Source: Alysiella sp. (GTDB taxonomy: Bacteria; Pseudomonadota; Gammaproteobacteria; Burkholderiales; Neisseriaceae). Taken from it: a stretch of 33,238 nt of DNA. Below the pieces are notes generated by a model, which was not told the DNA's origin, did not search any database, and saw nothing but the letters and a program-made list of their open reading frames with translations. The stretch spans positions 1 to 33,238 of the forward strand of contig NZ_JAUNEC010000016.1 of NCBI RefSeq assembly GCF_030525755.1, in the 5' to 3' direction. Shown one piece after another: positions 16,912 to 23,409 of the stretch (position 1 is its first letter; each line of letters begins with the position of its first letter). A program made the position numbers and the translations under genes.

Positions 16912-16946
16912 ATAAGGGTGAATTAAATGATTCGCCCTTATTTTTC
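16912..16946 (+). terminator. Intrinsic terminator of ackA
   Basis: ATAAGGGTGAAT (16912-16923) pairs with ATTCGCCCTTAT (16930-16941), 12 bp with one G-T pair, around the loop TAAATG. Five T bases follow. It lies 35 bases after the ackA stop. This one is not built from DUS. Confidence 0.85.
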
Positions 16947-17130
16947 TATTCTAGGGTTATTGACCATACAACTGGTACAGTTCGCTGTCGTTGCCTTATC
17001 TTAATTCTTATTTCAAACAGGCATAATCTAATGATAAAAATTCACCAATAAAAATAGGACAGATATGAATTCAGCTTCTACAAAACACATTTTGCAAAGG
17101 TTTCAGGCAGCCTAAAACCAAGCGCCACAC
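16947..17130. other. Gap with a possible decayed Correia-like half
   Basis: No supported gene. Bases from about 16966 to 17015 (ACTGGTACAG ... GTCGTTGCCTTATCTTAATT) loosely resemble one half of a Correia element, but the match is weak. A 16-residue frame at 17065-17115 has an AGGA-type site and ends in a DUS (17102); no function can be argued for it. Confidence 0.3.
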
Positions 17131-17163
17131 AAAAACAAAACCCCACCAAAATCAGCAGGGTTT
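17131..17163 (-). terminator. Terminator of tRNA-Glu
   Basis: On the minus strand AAACCC and GGGTTT (plus positions 17158-17163 and 17138-17143) form a short stem, followed by a T-rich tract at 17140 down to 17131. It starts 11 bases beyond the tRNA 3' end. Confidence 0.65.
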
Positions 17164-17173
17164 CATCAAAAAC

Positions 17174-17249
17174 TGGCACGCCCACGGGGATTCGAACCCC
17201 GGTTGCCGCCGTGAAAGGGCAGTGTCCTAGGCCTCTAGACGATGGGCGC
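17174..17249 (-). tRNA. tRNA-Glu (anticodon TTC)
   Basis: A 76-base tRNA with encoded CCA. The acceptor strands GCGCCCA and TGGGCGT, D-arm GTCTAGAGGCCTAGGAC, anticodon loop CTTTCAC, and T-arm CGGGGTTCGAATCCCCG fold normally. Anticodon TTC reads GAA/GAG. The first pair is G1-T72, a wobble where G-C is usual, and the anticodon stem has one T-G pair. It is a single tRNA gene with its own promoter and terminator. Confidence 0.97.
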
Positions 17250-17261
17250 ATGAATGCACAG

Positions 17262-17289
17262 ATTATACGTTGGCTACCTGAAAAGTCAA
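17262..17289 (-). promoter_or_regulatory. Promoter of tRNA-Glu
   Basis: Minus-strand TTGACT (plus 17284-17289) and a perfect TATAAT (plus 17262-17267) are 16 bases apart. The -10 ends 12 bases before the tRNA 5' end. The spacer contains a DUS-like word, TGGCTACCTGAA (plus 17270-17281). Confidence 0.8.
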
Positions 17290-17551
17290 GTTACGGACTC
17301 ACATACTTTAAAAAATTATATTTATCAATAATATATATCATTAACCCGCCGTCTCAATTGGTTCAGCTCCATCCTGCAATGTGCATCAATCAGAACGCAT
17401 GAAACCCAATTCGGTTGATTTAGGCAAATCCATGCTTGCCGTTCCTCATTTAAAGTTTCATAATGTTAGGCAACGCTGTATTGGTTTAAATTGAATTTAC
17501 CATAAATTTGAAATGACCATAATTCATCACTCAATTTAGGAACAAAAAACC
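17290..17551. other. Gap upstream of hemerythrin-like gene
   Basis: This 262-base gap is AT-rich and holds no supported gene. It contains a Correia-like half element at 17468-17504 (listed separately). I found no convincing FNR or NsrR site, although the downstream genes would make one plausible. Confidence 0.5.
17468..17504. repeat. Correia-like half element, copy C
   Basis: Read on the minus strand it runs TATGGTAAATTCAATTTAAA then CCAATACAGCGTTGCCT. It matches copy A (2221 onward) with only a few differences and shares the 16-mer AATTCAATTTAAACCA exactly. The other end of the element was not found, so it appears to be a solo terminal half. Confidence 0.65.
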
Positions 17552-17929
17552 GTGAAGCCTTTAAAACGCCACTTTGCTTTGGTCAAACTATCACAAGAAC
17601 ATCATCACACTTTGGCTTTGTGTTTGCGGATTTTGCGCGCCCCCACACTCAATCATGCTGCGGACATTCAAAATCATTTTGTTGATTTAGAAAAACATTT
17701 TCAAGATGAAGAAAATCAGTTTGCACCATTATGGGCAAAATTACAGCGTGATGACCTACGCTTACGTTTTGAAAATGAACATACACGTTTGCGTGCGCTT
17801 TATCATGATGCCGAATTTGACAATGCCAACTGGAACACCACTTTTGCCACTTTATTGCGTGAACACGCCCGTTTTGAAGAACGTGAATTGTTTCCCGCCA
17901 TTCAAACAATCTTACCAGCAGCAGAATAA
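17552..17929 (+). CDS. Hemerythrin-like HHE-domain protein
   Basis: A 125-residue four-helix protein with likely diiron ligands: His17-19 (QEHHHT), His49 and Glu53 (KHFQDEE), His77 (ENEHTRL), and His105 with Glu109/110 (REHARFEERELFP). Hemerythrin-like proteins bind O2 or NO or repair Fe-S centres after nitrosative stress. Start is GTG at 17552 with AGGAA nine bases upstream. It precedes the NnrS gene by 52 bases, and both families are often NO-responsive, so a role in NO tolerance is inferred. Confidence 0.85.
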   Translation: MKPLKRHFALVKLSQEHHHTLALCLRILRAPTLNHAADIQNHFVDLEKHFQDEENQFAPLWAKLQRDDLRLRFENEHTRLRALYHDAEFDNANWNTTFATLLREHARFEERELFPAIQTILPAAE

Positions 17930-17981
17930 CATTCAGACTGCCTGAAAACCTTATTAATGTCCAAAAAATAAAGCCAAAACC

Positions 17982-19157
17982 ATGAATACCCACTACTCCC
18001 CATTGTCTGAACAACACCCAATTTGGGCAATGGCATTTCGCCCTTTTTATTTATTAACGGCGTTGTACGGCGCATTTTCCATTTTGCTTTGGGGATTTGG
18101 TTATCAAGGCACATCTGTCCTTCCTGCTTTTTTATGGCACGCACATGAAATGATTTGGGGCTACTCGGGTGGTATTGTGGTGGCTTTTTTGCTGACTGCT
18201 GTTGCCACTTGGACAGGTCAACCACCTGTTCGTGGTCGCTTCTTAATGGTTTTGGTCACAACTTGGTTACTGGCAAGATTAAGTGCTTTTTTACCTATTC
18301 TGTTACCAACTGCCCTCTTTGGCACCCTATTTTACTGGTTAGGCACATATGCTATGGGACTAGCCGTTTGGCAAAGCCGCAACAGCCGCAATTATATTGC
18401 GGTGTTGGCGTTGTTTATGCTGGGTTTAAGCCACGCTGTTTTTCATGGATTTTTGTTTTCAGGCAGCCTGAATGACTTGCACAGTGGCTTAACAGCGGGG
18501 ATAGTTATGGTGGCAGGTTTCATTGGTCTAATTGGCAATCGTGTTATCCCTTTTTTTACCGCACGCCGTTTGAATACGCCACAAATCAGCAGCCCCATGC
18601 CCATGGTTATAGCGGCTTTGTGCTTGCCCTTGATAGCGGCTGTATTAATGATGTTGGGGGTATTATTACCTGCAGCAGGCATTTTGGCTGTGGCAGCAGG
18701 TATTTTAGGTATGATTCAAACTTATCGCTGGTTTGAAAAAGGTATTTTGCGTGAACCACTATTGTGGACACTGCATTTGGGATATGGTTTGTCTTCACTG
18801 GGTTTACTGCTGCTGGGTATGGGGCAATTTAATTTACAAGTCATCAGTTTAGGTACGCATTTACTGGCTGTAGGTGGTATTGGTCTTTTAACCGTCAGCA
18901 TGATGACTCGCACCGCCTTGGGACACACAGGTCGCCCACTCTATCCTGCACCCAAATGGATGCCCACCGCCTTTTATTTAATGTTGGCTGCCACATTTTT
19001 CCGTGCATTAGCGGCAATCATGGCATACATCAATCCTACTGCTTACACACATTCTTTACGCCTTTCAGCAGTTTTATTTGCAGCATCTTTATTATTGTAT
19101 TTTTTACGTTATTTACCTTGGCTTACTGCACCACGCATTGATGGTCGAGCAGGATAA
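17982..19157 (+). CDS. nnrS: NnrS family membrane protein
   Basis: A 391-residue polytopic inner-membrane protein with about 12 hydrophobic segments. FRPFYLLTALYGA near the N terminus and WHAHEMIWGYSGGIVVAFLLTAVATWTGQPP are the NnrS signatures, including conserved His. NnrS is a haem- and copper-containing protein that relieves nitric-oxide stress in Vibrio and Rhodobacter relatives. A palindromic DUS (18458) encodes FSGSLND in a loop. It is likely cotranscribed with the hemerythrin-like gene. Confidence 0.92.
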   Translation: MNTHYSPLSEQHPIWAMAFRPFYLLTALYGAFSILLWGFGYQGTSVLPAFLWHAHEMIWGYSGGIVVAFLLTAVATWTGQPPVRGRFLMVLVTTWLLARLSAFLPILLPTALFGTLFYWLGTYAMGLAVWQSRNSRNYIAVLALFMLGLSHAVFHGFLFSGSLNDLHSGLTAGIVMVAGFIGLIGNRVIPFFTARRLNTPQISSPMPMVIAALCLPLIAAVLMMLGVLLPAAGILAVAAGILGMIQTYRWFEKGILREPLLWTLHLGYGLSSLGLLLLGMGQFNLQVISLGTHLLAVGGIGLLTVSMMTRTALGHTGRPLYPAPKWMPTAFYLMLAATFFRALAAIMAYINPTAYTHSLRLSAVLFAASLLLYFLRYLPWLTAPRIDGRAG

Positions 19158-19189
19158 TTGTGTTAGAATATTTTTGTTTCAGTTTTTCT

Positions 19190-19226
19190 GGCTGCCTGAA
19201 AACCCAATACACGTTTTCAGGCAGCC
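19190..19226 (+). terminator. DUS-pair hairpin between nnrS and yceI
   Basis: GGCTGCCTGAAAAC (19190-19203) and GTTTTCAGGCAGCC (19213-19226) form a perfect 14-bp stem with a 9-base loop, 32 bases after the nnrS stop. A short T tract follows weakly. Confidence 0.65.
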
Positions 19227-19260
19227 TATTTCCCACCACAACATCAAGAAAGGCTCAACC

Positions 19261-19824
19261 ATGAAAAAAATCCTTGCTTCTATTTTGTTTTTTACTGCCG
19301 TTACCCATGTTGGTGCAGCCGATTACAAAGTGGACGACAAACACACCAATGCCCGTTTTGCGATTGACCACTTTGGTACTTCCACCAATGTGGGTGGTAT
19401 TTATGGCTTAAAAGGCATGATGCAATTTGATGCCCAAAACCAAACGGGCAGCATCAGTATCAGCTTACCTTTGGCAAATTTACAAAGCAGCTCTGATGCA
19501 TTCACAAAACACTTGAAATCACCTGATTTGTTTCATGCCGATAAATTCCCTGAAATGAAATTTATCTCCACACAATTTCATTTTCAAAACAATAAAGTCA
19601 GTGCCGTTGATGGCACTTTAACCCTGTTAGGGCAAACCCACCCTGTTCAATTAAAAGCAGAAAAATTCAATTGCTATCACAATCCCATGTTTAAAGCCCA
19701 AGTGTGTGGTGGCGACTTTTCTACCACACTTGACCGCAGCAAATGGGGCATGAATTATTTGCTTGATGCAGGCATGACCAAAGACGTTCACATAGACATT
19801 CAATTTGAAGCAGTAAAACAATAA
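19261..19824 (+). CDS. yceI: YceI family periplasmic protein
   Basis: A 187-residue protein with a Sec signal peptide (cut probably after VGAA) and a lipocalin-like YceI barrel: DYKVDDKHTNARFAIDHFGTS, DLFHADKFPEMKF, VDGTLTLLGQTHPVQL and DRSKWGMNYLLDAG. Family members bind polyisoprenoids such as ubiquinone precursors. A Cys pair (NCYHN ... QVCGGDF) could form a disulfide. AAAGG precedes ATG. A strong shared terminator separates it from convergent fxsA. Confidence 0.92.
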   Translation: MKKILASILFFTAVTHVGAADYKVDDKHTNARFAIDHFGTSTNVGGIYGLKGMMQFDAQNQTGSISISLPLANLQSSSDAFTKHLKSPDLFHADKFPEMKFISTQFHFQNNKVSAVDGTLTLLGQTHPVQLKAEKFNCYHNPMFKAQVCGGDFSTTLDRSKWGMNYLLDAGMTKDVHIDIQFEAVKQ

Positions 19825-19831
19825 TTTCATC

Positions 19832-19870
19832 AAAACAGGCTGCCTGAAAACCTTTCAGGCAGCCTGTTTT
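19832..19870. terminator. Bidirectional 18-bp DUS-pair terminator
   Basis: AAAACAGGCTGCCTGAAA (19832-19849) is perfectly complementary to the right arm at 19853-19870, with a 3-base loop. Both arms hold exact DUS copies. A-runs and T-runs flank the stem, so it can serve both yceI (plus) and fxsA (minus). It is the strongest hairpin of this type in the window. Confidence 0.9.
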
Positions 19871-19898
19871 CAAAAGACATGATGTAGAACCTGTGTTC

Positions 19899-20411
19899 CT
19901 AATCATGATTTTTGTGTTCAATCACACCTTGTTGTCGTTTGGCTTGCTTGGTGGTATGGGTGTGTACCGTAAAATCACCTTCAATGATGTCTTCATCGTG
20001 ATTTTGACGTGTGCGACCGTAAAATGCGCCATGACCAAATTCAAAACCACCAAATCTTGTTCCTTGTGATGTGTGCTGCTGCGCCAAAGGCTTGCCTTTA
20101 AATGGTAAAAGCAGCATCAACGCACCAAAAGTAGAAACAAAACCAGGCGACATCAACAATACCCCTGCAATCGGAATGCGAACAGGCCACATCATTTGGT
20201 AAAATGAAATCCCACCTTGTCCACGCAACAACTCGCCTGCCATCAAAACTTTGGCAAATCCTGCTGTTCGGCGCAAAATAAACAAACCCAAAATAAAACT
20301 CAAAATCATCAAAATGAAAACCGTTAGTCCACCCAATAATTTTGCCATTACCATAATGGAAAAAATTTCTATTGCCAATAAAATCAAAAAAGCCAAACCC
20401 AAATATCGCAT
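19899..20411 (-). CDS. fxsA: FxsA family membrane protein
   Basis: A 170-residue inner-membrane protein with an N-terminal bundle of three or four helices (LGLAFLILLAIEIFSIMVM, VFILMILSFILGLFIL, IPIAGVLLMSPGFVSTFGAL) and a polar His/Gln-rich tail. MSPGFVSTFGALMLLLP and the C-terminal IIEGDF are FxsA hallmarks. FxsA affects phage F exclusion when overproduced in E. coli; its normal role is unclear. AGGGA lies six bases before ATG. Confidence 0.9.
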   Translation of the reverse strand: MRYLGLAFLILLAIEIFSIMVMAKLLGGLTVFILMILSFILGLFILRRTAGFAKVLMAGELLRGQGGISFYQMMWPVRIPIAGVLLMSPGFVSTFGALMLLLPFKGKPLAQQHTSQGTRFGGFEFGHGAFYGRTRQNHDEDIIEGDFTVHTHTTKQAKRQQGVIEHKNHD

Positions 20412-20567
20412 CTGTATCCCTCTTGGTGTGTTGTATTGAATTGAAATGTAAAATAACGCCAGTCATGTGGAAAAACAAGACTTACGGTAGTCAAATGCCG
20501 TAAAAAACCGTAAACTCGCCCTATTCACTTCAAACAATCCAATTTCAGGCTGGCCTGAAAGCACAAT

Positions 20568-21224
20568 ATGACTTCAATTTCTTCTCGTTTTACTTACATC
20601 AGCATCATCAGCATATTGCTTACTGCCTGTGCAGGCAATGGCAATCATACTGGTTCTACAACATGTTCACCTGCTCAAGGCTATTATTGCGTGGCAAAAG
20701 GCGATACGCTCTCTCGTATTGCACGCCGCTTTAATATGAATGTGCACGAACTCAAAACCCTAAATAATTTACGCAGCGACACCATTCATGTCGCACAACG
20801 TTTACACATCAATTCAGACAACAATCATCAGAAAACAACACATTCTGCTGCCATACCATCTTTACAATGGCCTGTACAAGGCAATGTATTTAAAACATAC
20901 AGCAACAGTAATCGCGGTATAGACATTGCCGCACCCGCAGGCACAACCGTCAAAGCCGCAGCCGATGGGCAAGTGATTTATGCGGGCAGCGGAATCCGTG
21001 GTTATGGACAATTATTGTTACTGCGCCACAACAATGGCATCATCACAGCATATGCCAATAATGACCGTCTATTGGTTTCAGAAAAAACCCGCGTTAAAGC
21101 AGGACAAGCAATTGCAACCGTAGGCAACAGCGGTCGCAGCGATGGCGAAACAGCTTTACATTTTGAATTACGCATCAACGGCACAGCAATTAACCCCTTA
21201 CCTTATTTGCCTGACAAACCTTAA
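20568..21224 (+). CDS. nlpD: NlpD-like lipoprotein, LysM and degenerate LytM/M23 domain
   Basis: A 218-residue lipoprotein: signal peptide with lipobox LTAC, LysM at about residues 39-85 (YYCVAKGDTLSRIARRFN), and a C-terminal LytM domain. The metal ligands are lost: NRGIDIA where HxGxD is usual, AYANND for YAHND, and ALHFELR for HLHFEIR. This fits an amidase activator like NlpD or EnvC rather than an active endopeptidase, so a role in septal peptidoglycan splitting is inferred. A damaged DUS with one inserted G (20543-20559) lies just upstream of the ATG. The ribosome site is weak. Confidence 0.88.
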   Translation: MTSISSRFTYISIISILLTACAGNGNHTGSTTCSPAQGYYCVAKGDTLSRIARRFNMNVHELKTLNNLRSDTIHVAQRLHINSDNNHQKTTHSAAIPSLQWPVQGNVFKTYSNSNRGIDIAAPAGTTVKAAADGQVIYAGSGIRGYGQLLLLRHNNGIITAYANNDRLLVSEKTRVKAGQAIATVGNSGRSDGETALHFELRINGTAINPLPYLPDKP

Positions 21225-21304
21225 TCCTGCTTTTGCTTGTACAAAAAATCAGGACGGATTATCCATTTCCGTCCTGATGTTTCGCATTAAACTACCTGAA
21301 ACTT

Positions 21305-21433
21305 TCAAAAACACCTGCTGTGTTCCACGCCAACTTGAATCTCACCATACATTTCATTACTACCATATTGCGTACTGGCACACCCTGCCAAAACCCATAA
21401 AATGCAACAACACATAAACAGACTTTTTTTCAT
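21305..21433 (-). CDS. 42-residue lipoprotein, unknown
   Basis: A very short frame with every sign of a real lipoprotein: ATG at 21433 preceded by AAGAGG, an N-terminal KKS, a hydrophobic core, lipobox LAGC (Cys18), and a 25-residue mature part (CASTQYGSNEMYGEIQVGVE then HSRCF). It starts nine bases after the stop of the gamma-carbonic-anhydrase-like gene, so the two probably form an operon. The mature peptide would sit under the outer membrane. I do not recognise the family. Confidence 0.7.
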   Translation of the reverse strand: MKKSLFMCCCILWVLAGCASTQYGSNEMYGEIQVGVEHSRCF

Positions 21434-21442
21434 TGCCGCCTC

Positions 21443-21985
21443 TTAACTGTACATAGACAAATAATCAGCCGCCACACGCATATAATGCTGTGCAGAAGCC
21501 AACAAATGTGCCTTTTCTTCTTCGCTTAACGCACGAATTTGACGTACAGGCGAACCCATATACAAATAACCGCTTTGCAAAATCTTACGCGGTGGCACAA
21601 GGCTGCCTGCACCCACAATCACGTCATCTTCAATGACCACATCATCCAACACAATCGCCCCCATACCAATCAGAACACGATTGCCAATAGTGCAACCATG
21701 TAACATCACTTTATGCCCAACCGTTACATCTTCACCAATCAACAAAGGTGCCCCCTCTGGCTTATCATCACTTTTTTTACTCACATGCAACACAGAAGCA
21801 TCTTGAATATTGCTGCGTGTACCAATTTTAATGTGATTTACATCGCCACGAATCACAACCATAGGCCATACTGAAACGTGTTCTGCCAAACTAACCTGTC
21901 CAATCACAACAGCAGCAGCATCAACATAAACATTCTGCTCCACTTGTGGATAATGATTTAAATAAGCTCGTATGGCTGTATTCAT
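21443..21985 (-). CDS. Gamma-carbonic-anhydrase-like hexapeptide protein (YrdA family)
   Basis: A 180-residue left-handed beta-helix protein with hexapeptide repeats. VYVDAAAVVIGQVSLAEHVSVWPMVVIRGD, LHVSKKSD, VGHKVMLHGCTIGN and GMGAIVLDDVVIEDD fit the YrdA/CaiE-type gamma-CA family, including the His residues of the zinc site. Carbonic anhydrase activity in this subgroup is uncertain. No strong ribosome site is seen. The Correia-like copy D and a larger inverted repeat lie upstream. Confidence 0.9.
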   Translation of the reverse strand: MNTAIRAYLNHYPQVEQNVYVDAAAVVIGQVSLAEHVSVWPMVVIRGDVNHIKIGTRSNIQDASVLHVSKKSDDKPEGAPLLIGEDVTVGHKVMLHGCTIGNRVLIGMGAIVLDDVVIEDDVIVGAGSLVPPRKILQSGYLYMGSPVRQIRALSEEEKAHLLASAQHYMRVAADYLSMYS

Positions 21986-22086
21986 GATATTCTTTCACTT
22001 ATTCTATTTTAGTTCAAAAATTTAGGCTGCCTGAAATACCAATCAATCTGATTATTTCTCACCCCAGCCATTTTAAAAAAACAAAA

Positions 22087-22259
22087 AACCTGTATTCATC
22101 ATCTTGAAGTATCATCATAGAAGTGAAAATACGGTACAAGGCGACAATGAGAGCCATGCACAAATCATACATAATAAGGCATTAGCAACGCCATAATGCT
22201 TTTTCAATTCTACAACTATAAAACTTAATACTGAACTTCAAATGATATGAATACAGGTT
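22087..22259. repeat. Large imperfect inverted repeat behind rpoH
   Basis: AACCTGTATTCAT (22087-22099) followed by CATCTTGAAGT is mirrored by ACTTCAAATGAT with ATGAATACAGGTT ending at 22259. Arms of about 25 bases enclose the Correia-like copy D. The right arm ends 8 bases from the rpoH stop. It may be a composite mobile element or a large transcript hairpin. Confidence 0.6.
22116..22220. repeat. Correia-like miniature element, copy D
   Basis: Read on the plus strand it contains GTACAAGGCGAC, CCATG, TACATAATAAGGC, GCAACGCC and ends TTCTACAACTATA. The same order of words occurs in the complement of copy A (ACAAGGCGAC, CCATG, TACATA, AAGG, AACGC, terminal CTATA). Length is about 105 bases. The ends are only roughly inverted (CATAG...; ...CTATA), so it is more eroded than copy A. 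Confidence 0.55.
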
Positions 22260-22267
22260 CTGTCCAT

Positions 22268-23143
22268 TTAATCTTGCAAATCCGCTCTGGCTTCATTACC
22301 CAAAAAAACACGCAATTTTTGCATGGCTTTCACTTCAATTTGACGAATGCGTTCTGCAGACACACCATATTTTGCCGCCAATTCATGCAAAGTCATGCCA
22401 TCACCCTCATCTTGTAACCAACGACTTTCAATGATATGGCGACTGCGCTCGTCCAATTGTGATAAAGCATTGTTCAAACCTTCAGTTTGCAAATTGAAAT
22501 AAGCCTTTTGCGCCAAATGATGCGTGGGTTCGCTGTCGGTGTCGCTCAACCAATCAATTGGTGCAAAATCATGTTCAGCATCATCAGAATTCTCAGCCAA
22601 CAAAGCCACGTCATGACCTGTCATACGCTGCTCCATTTCCATGACATCACTTAATTTCACACCCAAATCATCTGCAATATCTTGTGCTTCTTTGGGCGAC
22701 AAAGCACCCAAACTTTTACGCATACTGCGTAAATTGAAAAACAATTTGCGTTGTGGTTTAGTAGTCGCAATGCGAACCAAACGCCAATTGCGCAAGATAA
22801 ATTCGTGAATTTCAGCTTTAATCCAATGCACTGCAAAAGAAAACAGTCTCGCACCACGCGATGGCTCAAAACGCTTAACCGCCTTCATCAAGCCAATATT
22901 GCCTTCTTGAATCAAATCTGCCTGATTTAAACCATACCCATCATAACCACGCGCAATAGAAACCACGACACGCAAATGGGATAAAATCAATTGTTTCGCT
23001 GCTTCTAAATCACCATTAAGCTGACGCACCGCCAACTCATTTTCTTCTTCAAGTGTCAGCATGGGTAAACTATTTACCGTTTGAATGTATTGCTCCAAAC
23101 TGCCGTGTCCAGATGGTACCGCAAGTGCAAAATTGTGATTCAT
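22268..23143 (-). CDS. rpoH: Heat-shock sigma factor RpoH (sigma-32)
   Basis: A 291-residue group-3-like sigma-70 protein. Region 1.2/2 is seen as LTLEEENELAVRQLNG and LIQEGNIGLMKAVKRFEPSRGARLFSFAVHWIKAEIHEFIL. RKLFFNLR is the RpoH box unique to sigma-32. Region 4 ends with LHELAAKYGVSAERIRQIEVKAMQKLR. It directs RNA polymerase to heat-shock promoters. ATG at 23143 has AAGGA 11 bases upstream; the frame is open farther up but lacks support. A palindrome with TATAAT lies 68-80 bases upstream. Confidence 0.96.
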   Translation of the reverse strand: MNHNFALAVPSGHGSLEQYIQTVNSLPMLTLEEENELAVRQLNGDLEAAKQLILSHLRVVVSIARGYDGYGLNQADLIQEGNIGLMKAVKRFEPSRGARLFSFAVHWIKAEIHEFILRNWRLVRIATTKPQRKLFFNLRSMRKSLGALSPKEAQDIADDLGVKLSDVMEMEQRMTGHDVALLAENSDDAEHDFAPIDWLSDTDSEPTHHLAQKAYFNLQTEGLNNALSQLDERSRHIIESRWLQDEGDGMTLHELAAKYGVSAERIRQIEVKAMQKLRVFLGNEARADLQD

Positions 23144-23209
23144 TGAAATGATTTTCCTTATTTGTGTGTTGTATTTATTCAGCCCAAGCACATTAATCAA
23201 GCTGATTTT

Positions 23210-23223
23210 GGTGTATTATACAC
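23210..23223 (-). promoter_or_regulatory. Candidate rpoH promoter/operator palindrome
   Basis: GTGTATTATACAC (23211-23223) is a perfect 13-base palindrome; on the minus strand its centre reads TATAAT, placed about 70 bases before the rpoH start. No good -35 lies at 16-18 bases. The same 14-mer GGTGTATTATACAC occurs before the surface lipoprotein gene at 32962. Confidence 0.5.
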
Positions 23224-23283
23224 ATTCATTTGCAAGTAAAAACAGTATTACCGTTAATTTAAGCAAAAAACACCCAGTCAGTC

Positions 23284-23359
23284 TTGACACTTTAACCACT
23301 TTAAAATATGAAATCTTAAAATTTTGCTTAAAGACCAAATGGCAAAACCACGCTATAAT
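23284..23359 (+). promoter_or_regulatory. Possible eno promoters
   Basis: A perfect TTGACA (23284-23289) has TATGAA 17 bases downstream. A perfect TATAAT (23354-23359) lies about 50 bases before the eno ATG but with a poor -35. One or both may drive eno. Confidence 0.45.
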
Positions 23360-23409
23360 GTTTATCTGTTTTTATTTCTTTAACTTTTCAATCATTGGAG
23401 CATCATCTC

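Noticed and set aside
17065..17115. 16-residue frame with an AGGA-type site, ending in a DUS
   Set aside because: Too short, no attenuator-like codons or structure, and no gene directly downstream on that strand that it could lead.
17400..17440. TTGAT...AAATC as an FNR site before the hemerythrin-like gene
   Set aside because: The two half-sites do not have the TTGAT-N4-ATCAA spacing or symmetry.
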